Below, in pieces: positions 1 through 5,639 of a DNA stretch of 8,528 bases. The notes under the pieces were generated by a model. That model worked only from the letters and a program-made list of their open reading frames with translations, had not been told where the DNA came from and made no database searches. The stretch is from NCBI GenBank assembly GCA_947500965.1, contig CANMWW010000065.1, positions 1 to 8,528 on the forward strand. Reading direction: 5' to 3'. Source of the DNA: Alphaproteobacteria bacterium. Lineage in GTDB: Bacteria > Pseudomonadota > Alphaproteobacteria > CACIAM-22H2. A program made the translations under genes and the position numbers. Positions within the stretch are counted from its first letter, which is position 1; every line of letters begins with the position of its first letter.

Positions 1-414
1 CTGCGCATCGGCTACGCGCTCTGCGGCTCGGGCGTCGAGGCGGAGGCGCTGCGCCGCGTCAAGATGACCTTCAACGTCACCGAGATGGCGCAGGCCGCGG
101 CGCTCGCCTCGCTCGGCGACGAGGACCACCTGCGCGCCTCGCTCGACGCCACCGCGGCCGGGCGCGCGCGGCTGTCGGAGGGGTTCCGCCGGATGCAGCT
201 TCGGGTCTATCCGTCCTTCACGAACTTCGTCTCGGTCGACCTCGGCGTGCCCGCGCAGGCGGCGATGCAGGCGCTGGCGGCGCGCGGCGTCCATGTCCGC
301 GACTGGCGCCATCCCGACTGGCGGACGCAGCTGCGCGTCGCGGTCGGCACGCCCGGGGACGACGAGGCGGTGCTGGAGGCGCTCGCCGCCGTGCTCGCGG
401 AGACGCGGCGATGA
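1..414 (+). CDS. hisC: HisC-like PLP-dependent aminotransferase, C-terminal part (5' end outside window)
   Basis: The frame is open from base 1 and yields 137 residues ending in TGA. Its opening LRIGY matches the segment just after the PLP-binding lysine in histidinol-phosphate aminotransferases (fold type I, COG0079); the Arg there (residue 2) normally contacts the PLP phosphate. FNV at 24-26 followed by AQAAALASL, then SFTNFVSVDL near 72-81, and LRVAVGT with Arg112, the usual substrate-carboxylate arginine, complete the HisC C-terminal signature. The catalytic lysine lies upstream of the window. Enzymes of this family move an amino group between a substrate and 2-oxoglutarate in the cytoplasm. 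No histidine-biosynthesis gene is adjacent, and the gene overlaps the next one by four bases (ATGA). I therefore infer a pathway-specific paralogue working with the downstream oxygenases rather than the housekeeping HisC. Family is clear; substrate is unknown. Confidence 0.85.
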   Translation: MRIGYALCGSGVEAEALRRVKMTFNVTEMAQAAALASLGDEDHLRASLDATAAGRARLSEGFRRMQLRVYPSFTNFVSVDLGVPAQAAMQALAARGVHVRDWRHPDWRTQLRVAVGTPGDDEAVLEALAAVLAETRR

Positions 415-1019
415 CCGGCGCGCGCACGCCGCTGCTGCGCCAGGACTGGCGCTACGTCGAGAAGGAGGCGCTGGACGACTTCCGCGCCGCCGACTGGGCG
501 CTGCTCAACTCCCAGCGCGGCCCCTACTACGCCGAGCAGCAGGCGACGCAGGCGCTGCGCCTGCTCGCGGCCAGCGCCGGCGACCCGGGCTTCGGCTACC
601 AGGTGAACAACTTCCGGCACTGCATCCAGTCGGCGACGCTCGCGATGCAGGACGGGCGCGACGAGGAATACGTCGTGATGGCGCTGCTGCACGACATCGG
701 CTTCGTCGCCTGCCCGAAGACGCACGGCCAGTTCGCGGCGCAGCTGCTCGCGCCCTACCTGAGCGAGGAGAACACCTGGCTCCTCGAGCGGCACATGTAC
801 TTCCAGTCCATGCATTGCCGCGAGCTGGAGGGCACGGACCGCTTCGCGCGCGAGCGCTGGCGCGGGCACCCGGCCTTTGCGGCCACCGCCGAGTTCGTCG
901 CGAAATACGACCAGAACACGATCTCGCCGCGGCTGCCCGAGGCGCCGCTCGAGGTCTTCGAGCCGATGGTGCGGCGGGTCTTCGCGCGGCCGCCGCGCGC
1001 GGTGCCGCTGCCGCCATGA
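411..1019 (+). CDS. HD-domain protein, PhnZ-like putative di-iron oxygenase (COG4341 type)
   Basis: This 202-residue cytoplasmic protein carries FRH (His70), LLHDIG (His94-Asp95), THG (His105), ERH (His128) and KYD (Asp167). The set parallels, from memory, the six iron ligands of the phosphonate-cleaving oxygenase PhnZ (His34, His58, Asp59, His80, His104, Asp161), with an identical 24-residue gap between the first two histidines. PhnZ, TmpB and myo-inositol oxygenase are mixed-valent di-iron oxygenases with this HD fold, while ordinary HD proteins are phosphohydrolases. The PhnZ Tyr/Glu pair just before the first His is not kept: Gly60 and Tyr63 occupy those places, so the substrate probably differs. 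The ATG is fixed by the ATGA overlap with the aminotransferase gene and a GGAG eight bases upstream. The Fe/2OG dioxygenase gene next door supports an oxygenase role by analogy to PhnY-PhnZ. Fold is confident; oxygenase chemistry is inferred. Confidence 0.8.
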   Translation: MTGARTPLLRQDWRYVEKEALDDFRAADWALLNSQRGPYYAEQQATQALRLLAASAGDPGFGYQVNNFRHCIQSATLAMQDGRDEEYVVMALLHDIGFVACPKTHGQFAAQLLAPYLSEENTWLLERHMYFQSMHCRELEGTDRFARERWRGHPAFAATAEFVAKYDQNTISPRLPEAPLEVFEPMVRRVFARPPRAVPLPP

Positions 1020-1023
1020 CGCC

Positions 1024-1068
1024 GCGCCCCGGGGGGCGCTAGCCTAGAGACGCGCGGCCATCGGCCGC
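1024..1068 (+). promoter_or_regulatory. Two adjacent short inverted repeats in the HD-to-dioxygenase gap
   Basis: The 71-bp gap holds GCGCCCC (1024-1030) facing GGGGCGC (1033-1039), then GCGGCC (1054-1059) facing GGCCGC (1063-1068) across the loop ATC. Both could form RNA hairpins. Neither is followed by a T-run, so a classical intrinsic terminator is unlikely; partial attenuation, an RNA-processing site or chance in GC-rich DNA are all possible. I see no convincing -35/-10 promoter in the gap. It is the longest gap in the left operon. Confidence 0.3.
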
Positions 1069-1076
1069 CGACAGGG

Positions 1077-1081
1077 AAGGA
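1077..1081 (+). promoter_or_regulatory. Ribosome binding site of the 2OG dioxygenase gene
   Basis: AAGGA lies nine bases before the ATG at 1091, within the purine-rich stretch GGGAAGGACGAGGG. It supports this start over internal methionines. A second, closer GAGGG at 1083-1087 leaves only three bases and is less likely to be used. Confidence 0.6.
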
Positions 1082-1090
1082 CGAGGGACA

Positions 1091-2074
1091 ATGGCCTACG
1101 CGAGCGCACGCAGCATCGACGTCCAGGAGATCCCGGTCATCGACATGTCCGGGCTCGGCAGCGCCGACGAGGCCGCCCGCATGGAGGTCGCCTCGCGCAT
1201 GCGCGAGGCCGCCGAGCGCATCGGGTTCTTCTACGTCAGCAACCATGGCGTGCCGCAGGAGCAGGTCGACGCGATCTTCGAGACCAGCCGCCGCTTCTTC
1301 GCGCTGCCGCCGGAGACGAAGGCCGGCGTGCTCGTCAACGAGATCCACCGCGGCTGGCTCGCGGTCGGCCAGTCCAAGATGTACGCGGGCGCCAGGGTGG
1401 ACCTGAAGGAGAGCTTCCTCTGGGGCCTCGAGCTGCCGCCCGACGACCCGGACGTGAAGGCGGGCAAGAAGCTGATGGGGCCCAACCACTGGCCCGGCTT
1501 CATGCCGGAGATGCGCGGCGTGCTCTCCGCCTACTACGACAGCATCCTCGATTGCGGGAACCGGCTGCTGCGCGGCTTCGCGCTGAGCCTCGGGCGCCCG
1601 GCCGACTTCTTCGTGCCGCACTTCGCCAAGCCGCTCGCGCGCGGGTCGATGGTCTACTACCCGCCCCAGCCCCCCGACCTCGGCGAGCAGCAGTTCGGCG
1701 TCGCGCCGCACACCGACTACGGCGGCCTCACGCTGCTCTCGCAGGACATGACGGGCGGCCTGCAGGTGCTCAACAAGGCGGGCGAGTGGGTGACAGCGCA
1801 CCCGATCCCCGGGACGCTGGTCATCAACGTCGGCGACCTCATGGCGCGCTGGACGAACAACCGCTTCAGCTCCAACGCGCATCGCGTGATCAACACCTCG
1901 GGGCGCGAGCGCTACTCGGTGGCGGTCTTCTTCGACCCGTCCTTCGACACGGTGATCGACCCGCGCGACCTGCTCGACGACGCGTCGCAGGCGAAGTACC
2001 CGGCGACGACCTGCGGCGAGTACATCGTCGGGCGCTTCGACAAGGCCTTCAAGTACCGGCAGCGCGCCGGCTGA
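1091..2074 (+). CDS. 2-oxoglutarate/Fe(II) dioxygenase, isopenicillin N synthase family
   Basis: A 327-residue soluble protein with both parts of the IPNS-like family (COG3491). The N-terminal DIOX_N region starts at IPVIDMS (14-20) and includes GFFYVSNHGVP (45-55). The C-terminal jelly-roll holds the iron triad His207 and Asp209 (PHTDYGG) plus His264 (NAHRVIN), and the RxS pair Arg274/Ser276 that binds the 2OG carboxylate. Length is normal for the family, whose members hydroxylate, desaturate or cyclise small molecules using O2 and 2OG. The start has a good Shine-Dalgarno. The gene sits 71 bp after the HD gene and 13 bp before the desaturase gene, so it is very likely co-transcribed. PhnY and TmpA, the Fe/2OG partners of the known HD oxygenases, come from other branches of the superfamily, so this pairing is analogous rather than orthologous. 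The substrate cannot be read from sequence. Confidence 0.92.
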   Translation: MAYASARSIDVQEIPVIDMSGLGSADEAARMEVASRMREAAERIGFFYVSNHGVPQEQVDAIFETSRRFFALPPETKAGVLVNEIHRGWLAVGQSKMYAGARVDLKESFLWGLELPPDDPDVKAGKKLMGPNHWPGFMPEMRGVLSAYYDSILDCGNRLLRGFALSLGRPADFFVPHFAKPLARGSMVYYPPQPPDLGEQQFGVAPHTDYGGLTLLSQDMTGGLQVLNKAGEWVTAHPIPGTLVINVGDLMARWTNNRFSSNAHRVINTSGRERYSVAVFFDPSFDTVIDPRDLLDDASQAKYPATTCGEYIVGRFDKAFKYRQRAG

Positions 2075-2087
2075 CGCGCCGGCGGCG

Positions 2088-3005
2088 ATGGCGTCCCAGC
2101 AGGAGATCCGCAACCTCGTCGGCCGCGCACGCGTGCGCGAGCTGAGCGCGCGGCGCGACGGGCCGGGCCTCCTCTTCCTCGCGGCGCACCTCGCGCTGCT
2201 CGGCGCCGGCGCGGCCTGGATCCACGCGTGGCGCGGCGAGTGGGCGGTGCTGCTGCCGATGTTCCTGCACGGCGTGGTCGTCGTGCACCTCTTCGCGCCG
2301 TTCCACGAGACCTCGCATGGCAGCGCCTTCGCCACGCGCTGGCTCGACGACGCCGTCGAGCGCGCCTGCGGCCTCGCGCTCGGCCTGCCGCCGACGCATT
2401 TCCGCTTCGAGCACGCGGAGCACCACGCCTTCACCCAGCAGCCCGGCCGCGACCCCGAGATGATCTCGACCGCGGGTACGCTCGGCGGCTACCTCGCCTA
2501 TGCCAGCGCCTGGCCCTACTTCCGCAGCCTCGTCTCCACCCTGGTCCGCCTGCCGCTCGGACGCTTCACGCAGGAGGAACTGCGATCCCTGCCCGCCGCC
2601 CGGCTCGCCGGCGCGCGCCGCGAGGTGGCGCTGATGTGGCTTGCCTACGCCGCCATCGCGGCCGCGTCGGTCGCGACGGGGAGCCTCGCGGCGCTCGAGT
2701 TCTGGATCCTGCCGCGCATCCTCGGCGAGCCGGCGATGCGGCTGATCCGCATGTCCGAGCACGTGGGACGACCGGAGGTGGCGGACTGGCTCGCCAACAC
2801 GCGCACCGTGCTGACAATCGCGCCGCTGCGCTGGCTGGCCTGGAACATGGCCTTCCACGCCGAGCACCACGCGGTGCCGTCCGTGCCGTTCCACGCGCTG
2901 CCAGCGCTGCATCGCGAGCTCGGGCCGCGCATCGCCGACGTCCGCCGCGGCTACGCGGCGACGCAGCTCCACCTCGTGCGCCTCGCCAGGGGCCGCGCGG
3001 GTTGA
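2088..3005 (+). CDS. Membrane histidine-box fatty acid desaturase family protein
   Basis: This 305-residue integral membrane protein has the eight-histidine pattern of the FA_desaturase family (PF00487): HETSH (73-77), HAEHH (109-113) and HAEHH (257-261), with an extra SEH (His225) and PFHALP (268-272) around the third box. Hydrophobic segments at about 28-47, 52-70 and 182-204 flank the boxes. The family binds two irons at the cytoplasmic membrane face and inserts double bonds or hydroxyls using electrons from a ferredoxin- or rubredoxin-type donor, none of which is encoded here. The start lies 13 bp after the dioxygenase stop without an obvious Shine-Dalgarno, suggesting translational coupling. 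Lipid desaturation is the default guess. However, relatives such as RtxC, which desaturates dihydrorhizobitoxine, act on amino-acid-like molecules, and the neighbouring importer makes a small-molecule substrate plausible. Confidence 0.9.
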   Translation: MASQQEIRNLVGRARVRELSARRDGPGLLFLAAHLALLGAGAAWIHAWRGEWAVLLPMFLHGVVVVHLFAPFHETSHGSAFATRWLDDAVERACGLALGLPPTHFRFEHAEHHAFTQQPGRDPEMISTAGTLGGYLAYASAWPYFRSLVSTLVRLPLGRFTQEELRSLPAARLAGARREVALMWLAYAAIAAASVATGSLAALEFWILPRILGEPAMRLIRMSEHVGRPEVADWLANTRTVLTIAPLRWLAWNMAFHAEHHAVPSVPFHALPALHRELGPRIADVRRGYAATQLHLVRLARGRAG

Positions 3006-3039
3006 CGCGGCCACCCCGGCGAAAGACCATCCCCGCCCC

Positions 3040-3828
3040 ATGGACGCCAGCCCCTCCGCCTCGCGCCTGATCGCGTGGACCAAGTTCGCCGTGTTCGCGG
3101 CGGCGGTGGTCGGCGGCGTGGCCTATGGCGCCGCGCAGATGAACTACGCGTGGAAATGGCACCAGGTCCCGCGCTTCGTCGTGCGCGTCATCGACGGCCA
3201 GTTCTATCCGGGCCCGCTGCTCAAGGGCCTGGCCGTGACGCTGGAGATCTCGGCCGTGAGCTTCGTGGCCGCGCTCGCGATCGGCCTCGCCACCGCGCTC
3301 TGCCGCATGAGCGGCAGCGTGGTCGCGCGCGGACTCGCGCGCATCTACCTCGAGGCGGTGCGCAACACGCCGCTGCTCGTGCAGATCTACCTGCTCTACT
3401 TCGTCTTCGCGCCGATCCTCGGCCTCGACCGCTGGTTCGCCGCGATCTTCGCGCTGGCCGTCTTCGAGGGCGCCTTCGCGGCCGAGATCTTCCGCGGCGG
3501 CATCCAGTCGGTGCCGCGCGGGCAGGTGGAGGCCGCCGCGAGCCTCGGCCTCGGGCGCGCCCAGTCCTACTGGCTGGTCATCATCCCGCAGGCCGTGCGC
3601 ATCATGCTGCCGCCGCTCACCAGCCTCGGCATCTCGCTCATCAAGCATTCCGCGATCGTCAGCGCGATCGCCATGTTCGACCTGTTCAACGAGGCGCGCA
3701 CCCTCGTCTCGGACACGTTCCTGAGCTACGAGATCTACCTGACGACCGGCGCGATCTACCTCGCGGTCACGCTCACGCTCTCGCTGCTCGTGACCCGGCT
3801 CGAGCGCCGCTTCGCGCGCCCGACGTGA
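3040..3828 (+). CDS. Amino-acid-type ABC transporter permease (HisM/GlnP family), first
   Basis: A 262-residue inner-membrane permease of the polar amino acid uptake family. One N-terminal helix (about 13-33) is followed by the periplasmic YAWKWHQVPRF stretch (36-46) and a BPD_transp_1 core with helices near 65-88, 111-127, 133-150, 177-208 and 230-252. The core contains RNTPLLVQIY (108-117), typical of HisM/GlnP proteins, and the EAA loop beginning at Glu164 (EAAASLGLG, then IIPQ at 181-184), which docks the ATPase. It follows the desaturase gene by 34 bp with no strong Shine-Dalgarno. It would form a heterodimeric channel with the second permease at 4742 and receive ligand from the binding protein encoded between them. 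Family assignment is firm; the transported compound is not determined. Confidence 0.93.
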   Translation: MDASPSASRLIAWTKFAVFAAAVVGGVAYGAAQMNYAWKWHQVPRFVVRVIDGQFYPGPLLKGLAVTLEISAVSFVAALAIGLATALCRMSGSVVARGLARIYLEAVRNTPLLVQIYLLYFVFAPILGLDRWFAAIFALAVFEGAFAAEIFRGGIQSVPRGQVEAAASLGLGRAQSYWLVIIPQAVRIMLPPLTSLGISLIKHSAIVSAIAMFDLFNEARTLVSDTFLSYEIYLTTGAIYLAVTLTLSLLVTRLERRFARPT

Positions 3829-3862
3829 CTCCACCACGCGACCACGACAACCACCAACCAGC

Positions 3863-3868
3863 AGGAGG
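3863..3868 (+). promoter_or_regulatory. Strong ribosome binding site of the binding-protein gene
   Basis: A perfect AGGAGG lies five bases before the ATG at 3874. It is the best Shine-Dalgarno in the window. It sits at the end of a 45-bp gap that is markedly C/A-rich and poor in G, so likely unstructured in RNA. This pattern suits high translation of the abundant periplasmic component. Confidence 0.8.
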
Positions 3869-3873
3869 CTAGA

Positions 3874-4686
3874 ATGCAGAGACGCAACTTCATCGCCGCG
3901 GCGGCGGCCACGCTCGCGGCGCCGGCGCTCGCCCGGGCCCAGTCCTCGGGCGCCCCGGCCATCGAGCAGGTCAAGCAGCGCGGCGTGCTGCGCGCCGGGC
4001 TCTCGACCTTCGTCCCCTGGGCGATGCGCGACAAGCAGGGCGGCCTGATCGGCTTCGAGCTCGATGTCGGCAACCGCCTCGCGCAGGACCTCGGCGTCAA
4101 GTACGAGCCCATGCCGACCCAGTGGGACGGCATCATCCCCGCGCTCCTCGCCGGCCGCTTCGACTTCATCATCGGCGGCATGTCGATCACCGCGCCGCGC
4201 CTCGAGCAGGTCGACTTCAGCGAGGCCTACTCGACCTCGGGCCTGCTGATCGTCGCCAACTCGAAGATCGCCCCGAACCACACCAAGGTCGCCGACTTCG
4301 ACCGGCCCGACTACACGCTGACCTGCCGCCGCGGCACGACCGTCGCGGGCGTGCTGGGCCGCCTCGCGCCCAAGGCGACCGTCCGCCAGTTCGACGACGA
4401 CGCCCAGGCCGAGCAGGAGGTCCTCAACGGCCGCGCCCATGCCTGGGTCGCCTCGGCGCCGCGCCCGATGTTCTCGGCGCTCAACAACCCGACGGCGATG
4501 TACGTGCCCTTCAAGGAGCCGTTCGAGCCGCAGCGCGAAGGCATCGCGATGCGCAAGAACGACCCGACGACCCTCGCGGTCCTCAACGAGTGGGTGAAGG
4601 CGCGCCATGCCGACGGGTTCCTGAAGGCCCGTCGCGCCTACTGGTTCGAGACCCGCGAGTGGGCGAGCCAGGTGGCGCAGGGCTGA
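3874..4686 (+). CDS. Periplasmic solute-binding protein of the amino-acid ABC importer (SBP_bac_3), Tat-type leader
   Basis: A 270-residue protein. MQRRNFIAAAAA and a short hydrophobic stretch ending ALARA/Q (cleavage after about residue 22) resemble a twin-arginine signal. The mature protein begins the SBP_bac_3 fold at GVLRAG (37-42). GFELDVGNRLAQDL (60-73) matches the family-3 binding-protein signature, and GGMSITAPR (101-109) supplies Ser104 and Arg109, equivalent to HisJ Ser72 and Arg77 that hold the ligand carboxylate. RRGTT (152-156) is the second-lobe binding loop. Where HisJ has Asp161 for the alpha-ammonium group, this protein has WVAS with Ser194, and HisJ Asp11 appears replaced by Ser44. 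This suggests a carboxylate ligand without a normal free alpha-amino group. The C-terminus has YWFETREW (256-263), which I recall from an uncharacterised subfamily. It lies between its two permease genes. Confidence 0.93.
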   Translation: MQRRNFIAAAAATLAAPALARAQSSGAPAIEQVKQRGVLRAGLSTFVPWAMRDKQGGLIGFELDVGNRLAQDLGVKYEPMPTQWDGIIPALLAGRFDFIIGGMSITAPRLEQVDFSEAYSTSGLLIVANSKIAPNHTKVADFDRPDYTLTCRRGTTVAGVLGRLAPKATVRQFDDDAQAEQEVLNGRAHAWVASAPRPMFSALNNPTAMYVPFKEPFEPQREGIAMRKNDPTTLAVLNEWVKARHADGFLKARRAYWFETREWASQVAQG

Positions 4687-4702
4687 GCCGGGCAGGATGG
4701 CA

Positions 4703-4728
4703 CCGGGAGGCGGCGCGCCGCCTCCCGG
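4703..4728 (+). promoter_or_regulatory. Perfect 26-bp inverted repeat (stem-loop) after the binding-protein gene
   Basis: CCGGGAGGCGG (4703-4713), CGCG, then the exact complement (4718-4728) form an 11-bp GC-only stem apart from one A-T pair, with a four-base loop. It lies 17 bp past the binding-protein stop and 13 bp before the second permease start. No T-run follows, so it is not a textbook terminator. Hairpins at this place in ABC importer operons, as between malE and malF, protect the upstream mRNA from 3' exonucleases and lower downstream expression. That role is inferred here; the palindrome itself is directly visible. Confidence 0.8.
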
Positions 4729-4741
4729 CTGTCCCCGCGCC

Positions 4742-5638
4742 ATGACGCGTCCGCCGCCCCCCGCCCCGAGGAAGCGCCTCGGCAAGCTCGACTGGATCCT
4801 GCTCGTCCTCGCGGGCGCGGCGGCGATCTGGTTCGCGTGGCGGGTGAGCCAGCTCAACAACTACCGCTGGAACTGGGCGCCGGTCCCCCAGTTCTTCCTG
4901 CGCTGGGACGACGCCTCGCAGTCCTGGGTCGCGAACATCCTCCTGCACGGGCTGTTCAACACCGTCCGCCTGACCGTGTTCGGCATGGTGCTCGCGACGG
5001 CGATCGGGTTCGGCATCGGCCTGATGCGCACGGCGCGCGACCCGTTCCTGCGCCTCGTCGCGCGCAGCTACGTCGAGCTGATGCGCAACACGCCGCCGCT
5101 CGTCATCATCTTCGTCCTCTATTTCTTCCTCTCGAGCCAGATCGTGCCGCAGCTCGGCCTCGAGGCGCGGATCGCGGCGCTGTCGCCGGAGATGCGCGCG
5201 ACGCTGGGGTTCCTGTTCGGGGATCCGCGGCTGGTCGAGAACTTCGTCGCCGGCCTGCTGTGCCTCGCCCTGTTCGAGGCCGCCTACATCGCGGAGATCG
5301 TGCGCGCGGGCATCGAGTCCATCCCGCGCGGCCAGTGGGAGGCCGCCGCCTCGATGGGCCTCGGTCGCCGGCACGTGCTGACCAAGGTCATCCTGCCGCA
5401 GGCGATCGCGCGCACTATCCCGCCGATGTGCAACCAGTTCGTCTCGCTGGTGAAGGATTCCTCGATCGTCTCGCTGGTCTCGATCCAGGAACTGACCTTC
5501 ATGGCGACCGACGTCGCCGTCTCCACCACCCGGATCTACGAGGTCTGGATCACGGTCGCGGTCGTGTACTTCGCCGTGTGCTTCGCGCTCTCGCTCGCCT
5601 TCGGGCGGCTGGAGCGCAGCTACGCCGCGCGCAGGTGA
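4742..5638 (+). CDS. Amino-acid-type ABC transporter permease (HisM/GlnP family), second
   Basis: A 298-residue inner-membrane permease and partner of the one at 3040. A proline- and arginine-rich cytoplasmic start (PPPPAPRKR) precedes a helix at about 17-34, then NNYRWNWAPVPQF (39-51), which mirrors the YAWKWHQVPRF motif of the first permease. The BPD_transp_1 core follows, with MRNTPPLVIIF (114-124) and the EAA loop from Glu200 (EAAASMGLG, ILPQ at 217-220). An insert of roughly 30 residues around 133-165 is absent from the first permease. An in-frame ATG at 4697 would place the 26-bp palindrome inside the gene and add a low-complexity GGGAPPPG leader, so I chose 4742. Neither start has a good Shine-Dalgarno. 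The gene ends one base from the convergent soxG stop. No ATPase gene follows, so the ATPase must lie upstream or elsewhere. Confidence 0.92.
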   Translation: MTRPPPPAPRKRLGKLDWILLVLAGAAAIWFAWRVSQLNNYRWNWAPVPQFFLRWDDASQSWVANILLHGLFNTVRLTVFGMVLATAIGFGIGLMRTARDPFLRLVARSYVELMRNTPPLVIIFVLYFFLSSQIVPQLGLEARIAALSPEMRATLGFLFGDPRLVENFVAGLLCLALFEAAYIAEIVRAGIESIPRGQWEAAASMGLGRRHVLTKVILPQAIARTIPPMCNQFVSLVKDSSIVSLVSIQELTFMATDVAVSTTRIYEVWITVAVVYFAVCFALSLAFGRLERSYAARR

Positions 5639-5639
5639 C

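Noticed and set aside
411..2074. Direct assignment of the HD and 2OG genes as phnZ/phnY or tmpB/tmpA
   Set aside because: The 2OG enzyme is of the isopenicillin N synthase branch, and the HD protein lacks the PhnZ Tyr/Glu pair. The resemblance is one of logic, not orthology.
2063..2083. Direct repeat CGCGCCGGC (2063-2071 and 2075-2083) around the dioxygenase stop
   Set aside because: It is short, GC-only and partly coding, which is expected by chance in this composition.
755..2434. Minus-strand open frame of 559 codons opposite the HD, dioxygenase and desaturase genes
   Set aside because: It has compositional character only and no family motif, while the plus-strand genes have full catalytic signatures.
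3829..3873. Possible two-tetrad G-quadruplex on the minus strand (GG-TT-GG-T-GG type)
   Set aside because: The transcript of this gap is the C-rich strand, the G-runs are only two bases long, and no structural role is supported.
4697..4741. Upstream ATG extending the second permease by 15 residues
   Set aside because: It would translate the 26-bp palindrome into GGGAPPPG-like low complexity, and it has only an AGG directly adjacent as a possible ribosome site. The ATG at 4742 fits the family's N-terminus better.
2566..4860. Very long minus-strand open frame (764 codons) across the desaturase and importer genes
   Set aside because: It is antisense to four well-recognised genes, has Arg/Ala/Gly/Glu-rich low-complexity content and no recognisable domain. 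Such frames are expected where third codon positions are nearly all G or C.
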